A DNA stretch of 60,000 nucleotides from Apostichopus japonicus (taxonomy: Eukaryota > Echinodermata > Holothuroidea > Aspidochirotida > Stichopodidae). The position numbers were made by a program, and so were the translations under genes. Position 1 is the first letter of the stretch; each line of letters starts with the position of its first letter. The notes beneath the pieces are model-generated. The model was not told the origin of the DNA. It was given only the letters and a program-made list of their open reading frames with translations, and did not search any database. The stretch lies in the NCBI RefSeq assembly GCF_037975245.1, contig NC_092568.1:8755001-8815000 (forward strand), read 5' to 3'. This document shows, piece after piece, positions 1 through 13,500 of the stretch.

Positions 1-120
1 CACACTAAGTTTTACACAAGGAAATTGGAATTTTTTTTTTCTTTCACAAATGTTGAGATGATTAATGTTTAGATCACATTCTTTCATATGTGATAAGACC
101 TACACTTGAAAACATGAACA

Positions 121-365
121 GACCATACATGGTATGCCATACATGACCATGACCATACATGCATTGAACGGACCATACGTGGATTAGTCATGCATTGAAC
201 GGATCATAAGTGGTATTATTCATGCATTGAACAGACCATACATGGTATTATTCATGCATTGAACAGACCATACATGTATGGTAATAGTCATTCACTGAAC
301 GGACCATACGTGGTATTAGTCATGCATTAAACAGACCATGTATAATATTAGTCATGCATTGAACG
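121..365. repeat. Minisatellite, ~33-bp unit, about 7 copies
   Basis: Direct repeats built on CATGCATTGAACGGACCATA followed by CGTGGTATTAGT, with point changes between copies. Confidence 0.8.
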
Positions 366-1882
366 GACGTTTATCTGTTATCTCATCTGATCTTATCATT
401 TCATGAATATATTTTCGGATCCCCTTCATAAAATATGAAACATGCCACCACACTAGACTATCGGAGAACTGTTAAAAAAATACTTTCTAATGGTTTTCTG
501 AGATTCTTTTGAAGGCCTCTCGGCACAAAAGAAAAGTGAATATGATAACTTTTGAATCACTGCTTTCATGAAACCAAAATTTATCATGTACCATCGAAAT
601 ATCTTTTCTCAGTTCACTCAGAGTCTCATTCAAGGCACATAATTGGCATAAACTTTGAATGCTCTAACTTTTATCATTCTTCATTAATCAAGAATAGCAA
701 CTTCACCCTTGATCAGATTTGCATACATGATTATTCAACGGATTGAGATGTTACAACACATGCTCAAATTAACATATATTGTTTCACCTAAGAATGTTAC
801 TAAATATTGTCTCATATATTAAAGAGCTACCTTAGAGAAGTTAAACAATTTTTGCTATCTGAAGTGTCAGATTTTTAGAATGTAACTCTAATATAAAAAA
901 AAATTAAGTTTTTATAGCTTGTTCTTTTGTTCTTTATGAGAAGGCACCCTTTTCAACTAGAATAACCTCACAGGCCAAATTCAAGTCAACTCTTCAAAAA
1001 GTCCCTGAAGAATTACCAGATGTGCTCATTCATACAAAACTGGTCAATGACAAATTGTTAACATTCATGTCTCAGGGTCTTGAAACAACGCTATGAGGCA
1101 CATGCAATTGACAGAGGTATCTGAATTAACGAAATATGAACATTCAACGAACATTTCGCCAGGAAGCAGGTTCTAGAACACCCACAACCATCCCCCCATA
1201 AAGGGAGGAGGGGAAATCCATAAACAGAACATCATAGAAACAAAGATGCCATTAAAATCTGCAAAAAAACATCTATGTGAAAATCACACTTCAAACAGAG
1301 AATTTTACCTGAATAAGCAGTTAAAAATTGAGGTAATAAAGCCTTTGCATTCCTGTGTGCGTGTCTGTGTGATACGTTAACAACAGTTTTGAGATCCACA
1401 AAAGTAGTTCTTACACGACAAAGCAATATTTAATACACATACAAATCAAACTTGAAATTACTTGAGTTTATACACTGTAGACTATTTCAAACTCTACTTG
1501 CATTTCAATAATTGGCAACAACCAAGCCTCATTACCACAGTACCTGCGCATCTTACCGATGAGATGGACCGAACAGTCCTGACGGTAGCGAAAACTCTTC
1601 ATCGACCTTTGGCAGGAGGTTCGAGGTATAAGTGTGGCAAGAGTACTGCAGACATCAATCAATCAATCCATCCGATAATAAAATTGTTCAAAATAAATTC
1701 CTTATCCAATTTGAATTTCAGTTCCTTGTAAAAACCCTGAGTGTAAAAATATCTGGCAATGGTTAAGAAAATCTGTGGAGAACAAAAAATAAAAAAATAA
1801 ATAAATAAAAAACAGAGAAATAAATCACATGATATCTATTGTTCTTGTTGTTTTATTCCATAAAATAGGGTTCCCAATTCTT
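366..1882. other. Intergenic, no feature recognised
   Basis: AT-rich DNA downstream of ERR-A. Only short open frames without coding character; no gene, RNA or mobile element recognised. Confidence 0.6.
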
Positions 1883-3364
1883 TAATATAACTCTTGGTTT
1901 ATAGGTGTGCTAATATTGTGTATACTTACCTTAATTATTAACATTAACTTGTAATTGTATACCTTACCTATCAATGTGATATCAATGTTATATTAATATA
2001 ACTCTTGGTTTATAGGTGTGCTAATATTGTGTATACTTACCTTAATTATTAACATTAACTTGTAATTGTATACCTTACCTATCAATGTGATATCAATGTT
2101 ATATTAATATAACTCTTGGTTTATAGGTGTGCTAATATTGTGTATACTTACCTTAATTATTAACATTAACTTGTAATTGTATACCTTACCTATCAATGTG
2201 ATATCAATGTTATATTAATATTACTCTTGGTTTATAGGTGTGCTAATATTGTGTACACTTACCTTAAATTATTAACATTAACTTGTAATTGTATACCTTA
2301 CCTATCAATGTGATATCAATGTTATATTAATATTACTCTTGGTTTATAGGTGTGCTAACATTGTGTATACTTACCTTAAATTATTAACATTAACTTGTAA
2401 TTGTATACCTTACCTATCAATGTGATATCAATGTTATATTAATATAACTCTTAGTTTATAGGTGTGCTAATATTGTGTATACTTACCTTAATTATTAACA
2501 TTAACTTGTAATTGTATACCTTACCTATCAATGTGATATCAATGTTATATTAATATAACTCTTGGTTTATAGGTGTGCTAATATTGTGTATACTTACCTT
2601 AATTATTAACATTAACTTGTAATTGTATACCTTACCTATCAATGTGATATCAATGTTATATTAATATTACTCTTGGTTTATAGGTGTGCTAATATTGTGT
2701 ACACTTACCTTAAATTATTAACATTAACTTGTAATTGTATACCTTACCTATCAATGTGATATCAATGTTATATTAATATAACTCTTAGTTTATAGGTGTG
2801 CTAATATTGTGTATACTTACCTTAATTATTAACATTAACTTGTAATTGTATACCTTACCTATCAATGTGATATCAATGTTATATTAATATAACTCTTGGT
2901 TTATAGGTGTGCTAATATTGTGTATACTTACCTTAAATTATTAACATTAACTTGTAATTGTATACCTTACCTATCAATGTGATATCAATGTTATATTAAT
3001 ATTACTCTTGGTTTATAGGTGTGCTAATATTGTGTACACTTACCTTAAATTATTAACATTAACTTGTAATTGTATACCTTACCTATCAATGTGATATCAA
3101 TGTTATATTAATATTACTCTTGGTTTATAGGTGTGCTAATATTGTGTACACTTACCTTAAATTATTAACATTAACTTGTAATTGTATACCTTACCTATCA
3201 ATGTGATATCAATGTTATATTAATATTACTCTTGGTTTATAGGTGTGCTAATATTGTGTATACTTACCTTAAATTATTAACATTAACTTGTAATTGTATA
3301 CCTTACCTATCAATGTGATATCAATGTTATAGTAATATTACTCTTGGTTTATAGGTGTGCTAAT
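1883..3364. repeat. Satellite-like array, 13 full copies of a 111/112-bp unit plus a partial copy
   Basis: Successive CTCTTGGTTTATAGG marks lie at 1891, 2002, 2113, 2224, 2336, 2448, 2559, 2670, 2782, 2893, 3005, 3117, 3229 and 3341. Two length classes differ by one A in TTAATTATT/TTAAATTATT. A CTCTTAG variant at 2448 and 2782, each followed by similar neighbours, suggests a three-unit higher-order step. Copies are nearly identical, so the array is young or homogenised. On the minus strand each unit holds AAGGTAAGT and TAGGTAAGG, both close to a splice-donor consensus. The array starts about 760 bp beyond the ERR-A stop. Confidence 0.95.
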
Positions 3365-3955
3365 TCTTTGAAAAGAAGTAGGGGCCATTCTCTGGAAAAT
3401 GAAACTGGCATGAAAAAACTAAAGTGTTCATCAGGACCAAATGTTATATTTTTTGTTTTAGAGGGATAACTCAATTTTTCTGTTTCATATTTTTTTTCAT
3501 TAATTTCAAAATTACAACCATAACATACTAATTTGCATAAATTTGCATTATTGTAAGTTTAAGCCAAAATTTGTAGATTTTAACTGTATATTAGTATCTA
3601 GAAATAATATTTCAGTTATCAACTATCACATGGAGGCAGTCATACATGGGTTAATATATTTCATTCCTAAAGCAGAGGTTCCTGATCTTCAATTCTTCGT
3701 TAATAATGGGTGCTACTTAGCATAATTTTCCTGTCACACACGTGACCAAAATAACGCAAAAGTTTTCATAAAAAGAAACTGATGTGCCTTATGATGTCCA
3801 CATTTGATATGCAACCCTTCTTGGTAAAGACTGTTAGTTCTGCAAAATATCCAGTCAAATAATTATTCCTACGATTAATTAATAGCCTCAAATTAGTCGT
3901 TGTATATTAATACCTGTCAGTTGCAAATTTGGACTTGCTTGCTTACCATACCTAT
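3365..3955. other. Intergenic, no feature recognised
   Basis: AT-rich stretch between the satellite and the SINE-like repeat downstream of ERR-A; nothing recognised. Confidence 0.6.
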
Positions 3956-4085
3956 AAATAATAATAATAATCAGCAGTTATTTTTTACATCGCTTTAAGG
4001 GAACACAAATGTGGGAGAAACCCGCAAGGGCTTAAGGATTACTACTTACATGTCGGGTGGCTTCCAATTCAACATTTGGAATAAA
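3956..4085 (-). mobile_element. SINE-like dispersed repeat, copy 1
   Basis: On the minus strand it reads from GAATTGGAAGCCACC through GGTTTCTCCCACATTTGTG to AATAACTGCTGATTATTATT, ending in an ATT-repeat tail. A second copy lies at 19258-19388 in the same orientation. The body plus trinucleotide tail is typical of a SINE or a short LINE 3' end. It falls within the likely ERR-A 3' UTR or just beyond. Confidence 0.6.
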
Positions 4086-4121
4086 AGAGACGTTACAGTG
4101 CAACTATGCTTTCATCTTACC

Positions 4122-4552
4122 TTAGGATGATGATTCCAACTCTGAAGCTTCAGGCAGTGTTTCTCCTTCTCCTGGTGTCGTCTCGCTCTGCGTAGTGTCT
4201 GAAGAAGCCGGCGACAATAATCCTAAGGACGATAGAGATGTCATCTTAGCAGTCACTTGAGACACAGATTGGGATGGAGACGGCATGCCTTTCCGGGAGG
4301 TCATCCCGGACGCCTTACACTCCACCATCTCCTTGTGGAGTTTCTCGAGGGGTATGTTGTTCTCCGCCGAGCTCCTGGCGATTAACTCCACCGACTCCAC
4401 GGAGAGCTGACGGAGGACCGGCAGCGAGGTCAGGAGGCGATACGACCTCCTAGCGTCCCCGGGGCTCTTACGATTGGTGTAATGGTGCAGAGCATCAAAC
4501 ATTGTGTTCTGTAGTCTTTGAAGAGTGCTCTTGTCCTTGATTTTTGGTGACT
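4122..4552 (-). CDS. ERR: ERR-A exon 7 (helices 9-12 and long C-terminal tail)
   Basis: Acceptor TTATTTAG| at 4553; the reading frame closes at TAA (4124-4122), 431 nt. Encodes residues 395-537. [16 protein letters not shown] corresponds to helix 10/11, and KLHKEMVEC to the AF-2 helix. The tail after Cys473 is rich in Ser, Thr and Pro. The stop is followed at once by GGTAAGATG, a good splice-donor match, so the 3' UTR may be spliced or another isoform may exist. I saw no close AATAAA. Confidence 0.9.
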
Positions 4553-7500
4553 CTAAATAACAGAAACAAAAAGAAGACAAAAAACAGGTTAAAAATGAAA
4601 TCTGGGAAGATGGAGGTGGTAGTATGGGCGGTAGAATGAAAAGGGGGGGGGGGTAGGTTGACTGGAGGTGACCAGTCACCATGAGAGTTAATAGTCTGAG
4701 AGGGTTAACAAATCCCTGTAGATACAGCAGAGAGAGTGTGCATATGTTGTGAGGAGGCAGGTAAGTTGAGGCAACAAAGGTCAAATTCAGGCAGCAATGA
4801 GATCTGTAAAGCAACCACACATAGCAAGAGGAACACACTATTTGATGGGATCGTTCAACTAGCGGAGACGACAGCGCGCACTTTGTTGTGCAAGATAAAA
4901 ACCAAAAAAAATTCAGCAGGTTAGTGATACCTTGCCATATTCATGAAAGGAAAGAGAACATCAAATCTTAAGACCCTGTCCACAAGATTCTCAACTCTTT
5001 GGCCATTATTGACAGCAGCATGAACCTACAGATCAAGAAATGGTGTTCACCCCTGCTTTCCAGCTTGGGGTGGGGCTTATTATGTTTACAAGGTTCTTAT
5101 ACTTTGTTTAGGTCCACTACTGTTGACCTCAAATGACCTTTGACTTCAACAAAAAACCATGGGTTGGTGGATGTACCCTGAAAAGTAGTTAGCTTATCAA
5201 AAAGAGTTTCTAATGGAGTTTCTAAGCTCTTCACAAGGTTTTATCACTTTTAAGCTATGTTTATCTCAAAAATGAACTTTAACCTCCACCCACTTTGATA
5301 ATTGGAATCTATAATCTTAGGCAAAAGTATCTGATGCCCTGACTGAATACTCTGCTAGTTCTCGGATGAGAACGAGGCCATACTCCACGGTTGGCTCAAA
5401 TCAAATGACCTTAGCATCAGTTCAGACCAGAGGAATTAGTATTACCTAAATAGTTTCATTCACCAATTTTCTAAAGGTATGTGAGTCATCTCCCATTCTC
5501 TGGGGCACAAAGGGTGGGGGGGGGGTGTGTGTGTGTGTTTAAGTGAACAGTGATCAATGATCTACCCTAAGTCACCAAAAATATCCAGGCATTTATTAAA
5601 CTTTATCAAGATAGAGGTTGAGCTCTGTCAGTTGTACTGTATAAGACATACAATTCTCATACATCTATATATGTGCCAAACTAATGACAATATATTATGT
5701 ACAATAAACTTCAACTGCGTATGGCAATACCTCTAGGGCCAGAAATGTCTTATCTGAATATTCATAGAAATGCTCCTGGCAGACTCAACGGACACCTATT
5801 CCGAATAACCGTCTACGGATAATCAACTTTCAAACGAATCCATCAATGTATTACAGATAAAAATTGAACTCAATCAGACAAAACGTGCGGCAAACGACAG
5901 TTCCTTTGCAAATTTATGCCACCCCCCCAAAGAGGATTAAAATAACAAACGCTAGCGACTGTGTAGTTGAAAATGTAAGCAGTGATATTGCACGGCAAAC
6001 TATTACTACTGCAGTAGTATTAAATGTGCTTGTAAAATTACCAGTTAATTAAAATAAAAATCTAAATATTCAGGCTTCCAGATAGAGGGCATCTTAAATC
6101 TAAATCATCGTAAGGAGATGTACACCACGACCATCGAACTGTTAAAGTGACGGAGCAATGTGATACTCACCTACGTTGAGAAATATGACAACTTTCATCA
6201 AGAGAAATTCCGAAAAGTCGAGACTTATATCTCTCAGCTTCCGGATCAGCGACATTCCCCGCTCAAAGTACAGCTCGCAGTCCGTCATCTTGGCAAGTTC
6301 CTTCGTTAAATAAATACCGTCGGCGATGACCGCTCTGTCTCCAACTTCATCATCCAGAGATCTAGAAAAAATAAACCAAAGAGACAGAAAGAGAGAGAGA
6401 AAAGTGAGAGGGAGAGAGTAAACGAGGGGGTTATTCCATAACAAAGTAGTAGAGTAATGGCAGATTAAGAACTATTCAATTGTGCTACTGCAAATGTTAT
6501 TTGTCAAAACTGTACCAAAGAGTTGATAGCTAGCTACCTTGGTTAGCCCCGGGGTCCATAAAAATAGAACTTTCAAAGTCGGTGATTAATGCGCAGCACG
6601 ATCATTGCCAGCATGTGTTCAAACCTGTTTGGGATATATGTCAAGCACATTTTACCCTGTGGTTAACAACAGGGTAAGGTACCACTTGTTGCACATAAGT
6701 TATGTAAATGTCCGGGAGTTAGTCACAAAAGTAATTGTCCAATTGCCACTCGTACTGATACATCGTTTAGATATGATTTTCTCTTGAACTATAACACTAA
6801 CACTGTTTTAATGAGTGTTTATATTGAATACATTTTAACAAAGATTTTTGTGCTTGAGTAATTAATTCAATGTTAGCCTCTTCAGCAACTAGTGTGAGAA
6901 GGTGGAGCGGCAAGGATGAGGTGAAGGGGGTGGGGGGATCTTACGTTTCTATCTCGTTGACTGCACTGAGCCATTCACAGGTGAATAGAAGTGAGGTGGG
7001 CAAGGGAAAGGTCATGGTGGGGGGGGGGCAAGGAGGAGTAGTAGGGTACTTCCCACTCATCAACAGTACCTTTAGCTTTCAATAATCAAAGGTATCTGAA
7101 GTTTTGATGTAAGAAATTCATGTAACTTCTTACTACTACAGTTTGATGTTATCCCTGACCATTCCTCTGTAAAACTAGTGAATTAAATTGGGATGGACAT
7201 GGGCAGGAGGGGGGTGGGCAGATTGCCTAACCAGATGTATCTACCCTCCTCCCTCTCCTTGTTAGCACATTGTTTTACCTTTTGTACATCTCACAGGTTT
7301 TGTCTACTGTATATACGGGAGACCTCCAATTCTCCTTTATCCCGGGGTACATGGAGTTGTTACTGGTTGCTAGAAAATTCATGTGGCTATAAAAACTACT
7401 GCCAGTTTGACACTTCTTCCACCTGACCATTTAAAGTGAATTTAAAAAATAATGTATTAAACCATATTGGCAAAAAATCCTCTTATTTTCGGACTAACAA

Positions 7501-10500
7501 ATCCGTACCTTTGACAAACTCTCCAAAGAAGAACCTCCATCCAGTTCTCTTGTAACAGTACCATCTGATCCTCTAGAGGCAGCTTTTTGAAACCTGTGAT
7601 TTGAAATTAAAAAATGAGAAAAATAAAATGGGGTGCACTCTCTTACACTCTGTTTTTGTCAAATTTCAGTGAAACGTACAGGCTCCCGAATAAAACCTCA
7701 CTTGGTGGAAAACACTGTTACATCGGAAGTGGTGATTGGTTGTAACAAGGATTTTCCAGTGAACAGAGTCAAAGTTTATGTCGATTCAAACTGTCCCAGA
7801 ACTTGGTAAGCTGTCGCTCAGTTTGTTCGGTGTTTGTTTGTGTGTTTTCGTAGAGTTTCAATACATACCTAATCATTTTTTTAGACAACATACTCCACCA
7901 TTTGTGGTTTAAAGTAATGACCTATTGTTAGGTGTAACCAACACTACTTGATGACACCACTACAGGCCTGGAATATCACAATTCTACCCACTTGCACTTG
8001 CTAAAAATCAAGTTCCGACTTCCGCACATCCAGTTACTGTCCATATTGATGTGGACGATTATGTTCTTAATGTCTACCAGTTTTTGGCAGAAAAATGAAA
8101 GTGTTTTCTTTTTTGATCTACTGGCAAAACCCCAAACCTAATGAATGGTAGAATAGGTAGGAAGAATGCAGTGACCTGTGAGGGATCATGGGGGTGTAAG
8201 GGGAGGGAGGGGGGGTGCAGTGCAAGATCAGCCTGAATATGTATCTAGGAGAATGGTAAGGGAGGAATAAAGTCAATCAGGAAAATCCACTTGTTTTTGT
8301 GCCAGTAAAATAACTTGAATTTTGAGGCCTGTATTATTGTATAAATTTACATACATGTAACAATATTCGTCAAACTATCAGAGGCTTAGTTAATTAGGTC
8401 AGCTGTCTGGAAATATTTGAATGACAATAGAACCTTGAAACAGTTGGCTTAGATGAAAACAATTGATGCTACTCGACATTACAACCTCACAACAATACAT
8501 TTCGTTTAATTTACCTTAACAAAAATTGAGTTTCATTTCCAATTTATAGAGATTGAAAAGTGAAGAAATGTCACGTTTGTCAATTTGCTTAAAGTGTATG
8601 TAACTTAATACTGACGCGAAAACATGCAAGTGCCCTTTTCCCCCCTCCCTCCCTCCCCCCCCCCATTTAGCCAGTAAATAACCTTAACTTTTGAGGCCTG
8701 CTTATACAATGTAGGTTAGATGTAATTCCTGACCAAATGTTACAAAGGTACAGGCTTTAAAGTTATAACACCCAGTGCATGGGGTCTTTCATTTGAATTT
8801 ATATTGAGCACCAGTGAAATAATTAGAAGCATAAACCATTGACTTTTTTTTTTTTTTTATTAATTATCACACCAACTACAAAAAAAAGTAGGGCCAAGTC
8901 AATGTCATGTTTACATTCTTTCTAATTCTCTGGAACTGAGCTCAGTGTGAACCTTTACCCATGACAGGTCATTTAACTTTATAATTAATATAAACACAAC
9001 TGTCTGTGTAAACATGTGCAAGCGGCAGGTGGTGCTAACAACATTTACATTTCCTACAAAATGCAAATAACATTTCTCATCAAAACATGTTGAACATTTC
9101 AGGGCGGGGCCACCAAATAATGTCATTCCAGGTGCAACTAGAGTGGGCACATTTTCAGCTACATACAGTCCATGTTAGTATACGTTTTGCCATAGCATAA
9201 AGGCATTAACACAACACTGACGATATGCACATAAATTTTGTCGATCCATTCATTTTGGGCCTCTGTCGTTCATTTCAAGAGAATGCAACTGTTTGCTTGT
9301 CTGAGCTGCTTTGAAGTGACTAATAAACAAATGTGATGCATTCTTAGTGTACAGTGCTTACAATTACCCATGACATACTTGTTTGTAAAATAACCCATTT
9401 ACTGGTTTGTACAATAACCCATGCCATACTGGTTTGTTATAATAACCCATGACATACTGGTTTGTACAAGAACCCATGACATACTGGTTTGTTATAATAA
9501 CCCATGACATCCTGGTTTGTACAATAACCCATAAAATACTGGTTTGTACAAAAACCCAGGACATATGGCCAGTGAGGAGACATGTGACTGGGGCAAAATT
9601 TGTACGTAAATTACCTGGAATTTGTTTAGCCCAGGCAACTGTGTTAACTAAGGCCTTGTCAGCGATTGTGGTGCTAATGGCAATAACACGGAAAATGGCG
9701 TCCTTGTTTTGTAGTTCTGGCACTTTGCTAGATGGTGTTCCTGGGGTGGGCAGCGGTTCTATATTCTTCAAGAGCGAGATCAGTTCCTCGACTGTAGTGA
9801 GATGATGCAAAAGAGATAAGTTAAACTGTGAGAAATGATCTGAACCAAAAAACAAAAAATCAAATAAAAGAACTTTACAAACATACCAAGCTAAAGCCAA
9901 TCTGAAGAGACGGTTCTTTTCGATTTTTTTTTGTTTATTTTTTGGAAGCAATACGCAGACTCTCTGAGCTATGCCTTAAACAGAATTTAGTTGAACTCCG
10001 ATTCCAGGAACTATATTCGAATGATATAAACAAGAAGCTTGCCACATTTCCCCTTACAGTTTCATACAGTACTGTAGGCTGTCTAAATCCTCACCGACAT
10101 AGATTAATTATAAAGTCAACTACTGTACACACTTGATATGAATTCTCAACTTTACCAAAGGATCGGTTGTTCACATGGCAACAACCTTACTTCCCTCACT
10201 ACTGTACCGGAGGAGCAGTCTCCCTTGACTGGAGACGGTAAAACAAGAAAGTCTGTCAGCGATTGTGAGGAGACAAACATGTACCCAAGGGAGCAGAGTT
10301 ATCATTAAACAAGGTCGAATAAATATGTATGTAGTCAAACACATACAAAGCACAGGACATATATGTGTAGAACAATTCCTGGGAAATTTCCAATTCCAAG
10401 GCATATCTATGCTGTATAGTCAACATGTGCATATACTACTTCCAGCCACAATTTTACAGGGGTTGGGTATACAGTGGTGGCATGGGTTGAAAACAAAAAT

Positions 10501-13500
10501 CATTACAGCTGTAAGTGCTTTTATGGGGGGAGGGGAGGGGAGGGGGATCATATCCTTTGCACATCCAGTTTTGACAAACTATTTTCTCTGTCTAAAAGGA
10601 CCAATGTCTGGTAGTTGACAAGAGTGCATACTGTAATTACAGAACACTGGAGACAGATAAAAGGGGAGGGAAGTAAAATTACTGGTTTTAATTGGTTGTC
10701 ATCTAGGCTCACATCAAATCTCACTCATGCCATTCTCCTGCCCCTACCTTTCCTCCACCCCTTCCCTCCCTCTGTCCCCCCTCCCAACAAACACCTCTAT
10801 TGCAGACTACACATAACAAAATCTTAATGTTAATTATTATAATGTTCTTCTACAAAGCAGACTATTTTTATTGCTGTGTTATCGTAAAAATATGATCACC
10901 AATTAATATTTTAAAAAATGGATCAACAGGCTTAAAACAATATCAGAAATTTGCAGCAAAGTTCTTAAATTCTCATCTTGTAAAGTATTTACCACTTTTG
11001 TAAAATTTTACCGCGTGGGGAGGAGATTTGACCAAACGTGTACAGTGCTAAAAAACACTACCAGTTCACTCAGGCATGATACAGTGAGAGTGCTTATGTT
11101 GTGGGGAGACATGTAAGGAAGGAGCAAAGTAGTAATTTATACCTCTTTTGTACTTGGCAATTTTACTGGATGGAGCAGGAGCGAAATCTTTCTCTTCGGG
11201 CTTTCTCCTGTATTTCTGTCTACCTCCTCGTAGCCTGTCGTGCCTCACACCTGTACAAAGAGAACATTAATTATACATTACTTGGTTAATGAGGCAAAAC
11301 AAAGACAGGAGACACCAAACTGAAGTAGGTCAAAATAGTAATTATTTGATTACTGTTTGCTATCTTCATGAGTCCCTGCTTGCAGGAGGATCTAAAATAC
11401 ATACATACATACAGTACATACACACATACATACACACATACATACATATATACCGTCTATAATTTGAAAGAAATAGAAGTCATTAAATTTGATTTTGTAA
11501 GTGAATAATACCCTCCAAAGAACTGCACTGATAAGCACAGTAGTTAAAAATTGTTAGAAAAGTAAGAAATAACCTGACACGGCTTGTTGCATTCCACTGC
11601 CATTTGCTCTTAAAGCTGATGTCATGTTATTACCACATCTTTAGCCCAGAAATAGCAGATATTGAATCCAATTATATCTAATTGTATCAAATCTGCAGCC
11701 CTGGAGCGGGTTCCACATCCCCCCCCAATCCCGCCCCTCCTGCTGGCCCCTATACCCCCTATACCTACTGCAAAGAGTCGCACGCCCTCGAACAAAAACA
11801 GAGATGACCAGAACTCAGGGTTGCCATTAATAAAGTTTCGTTAAAAGAAAATCCCGTGTTCATAAAACCTTTGTTTTGATTAATAACACCACACCTACGA
11901 TGTATCTTTTACTTGAACTGTAAAGTTTGAAATTACTTTGGGGGGGGGGGGGAAGGCCTGTATATTGCCACCAATGGCCAGCATTGTGAGAAAAAAGGAA
12001 AGCATGCCATTTATATGTTGCATTATATGCATGTCTGATAAAAGACTGGATACCGTGCCAAAAATGAAATATGTTCAGACGACAGCGGGAGGGAGATTTC
12101 AGACCCCCTGGGTCATCCTGCTTCTTTCATTTTTTTTGACCCTCAGATCATGACCCGTATGGGAGTCTATACCAGTCTAGTGTCCCATCTTATCAATTGC
12201 TACCTGAAAGAACTGCTGTCTGCAATGAGAAATCCATCCTGAATTGTGATGTTAAGGATAAAGTAAATGGCTGCATAGGGTAGGACTGTAAAACTAGTAC
12301 TGTTAATAGCCTACATTATAAGCACTGCACTGTACATATCAAACAATTCATGTAGCTGTCATTGTACCGTCTCATTTTACGGATGTGTAAAAGTAAGTTG
12401 GCCTGACATTTCGATCCTAGCAGGATCTCCTTCAAAGGCTAAATGACAAGTAACAGTGGCAGAAGGGACAAAAACACGCACAGAATACAGACAGGTTAAT
12501 GAGCATAAATCAAAATAAAATAAAACTGTTAGCAAACTGCTTATCCACTAGAGAACCTGTGTAAGAGAACGTGTAAAAGTAAGTTGGCCTGACGTTGCGA
12601 TCCTAGCAGGATCTTCTTCAAAGGCTAAAATTCATGTTACGGATGGCATGAGCCAAAGGTGCATGCTTTTCCAAACAGAAAACAGTTTAAATATATACGT
12701 CAACTACCGAAGTTATTAAACTGTTACCGGTTGTTCACTCTAGACAGGGTAGAGCCAGAGTGCAGAGGTTGTGCAAAGACATGTAAGCAAGGAAGGAAGT
12801 AAATCTCTCAAGTTAATTACCATGTATTTGTGAGACATGATATGAGGTCTAAAATAAGTTTGATAGATGAGTAGAATTTGTCTTGAATTCTTCAGTTGGA
12901 TAGAAACATTAGATCTTTAGTATAAACCAAGATATCATAATACAAGAGTATTTAATGTGATTTCTTATTTCTAAAGCAGATTGACAAACAGATTTTGTTG
13001 TCTATTTCCTCATTCAGTTCTGAATTCTGAAGCTTTTTCATGAGAGCATATATCTGTAGCATGATTTGGCAGTAACTCTCTTAAGACTATGTCATTGACT
13101 AGATGTGGTTTTTGCTATGATATCATTCATGGGACCATTGCAATAAATCTCTCTTAGTACAGAGGGGGGGGGGGGGGGTTTAGGGAGAATGCCAAGTTTT
13201 GTTAAATACATCAAAAGCTCTCCTGAATTAGCTACTGTATTTGCCAAACAAATCATTTCATTCAGGCAAGTGCCAAGTTTTTTTATTTTTTATTATTAAT
13301 TTATCAAATGGATGAGACATAGAGGGTCAAATCTTACCTAGGCTTGTGAAGATGTGACCTCTTGAAGGAAACTCTGATCTCCACTAAAATCAATGGGAGG
13401 AGAAGGAGGGGCTCTTATAAGTACACATTGTGATCTTACATAACCATCACACAAGACAAGCCGACAATGCTCATTGCAATTTTTACCATAGTAACATAGG

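Noticed and set aside
4736-4924. Plus-strand open frame in ERR-A intron 6
   Set aside because: Short, no domain, lies inside an intron of a well-supported gene.
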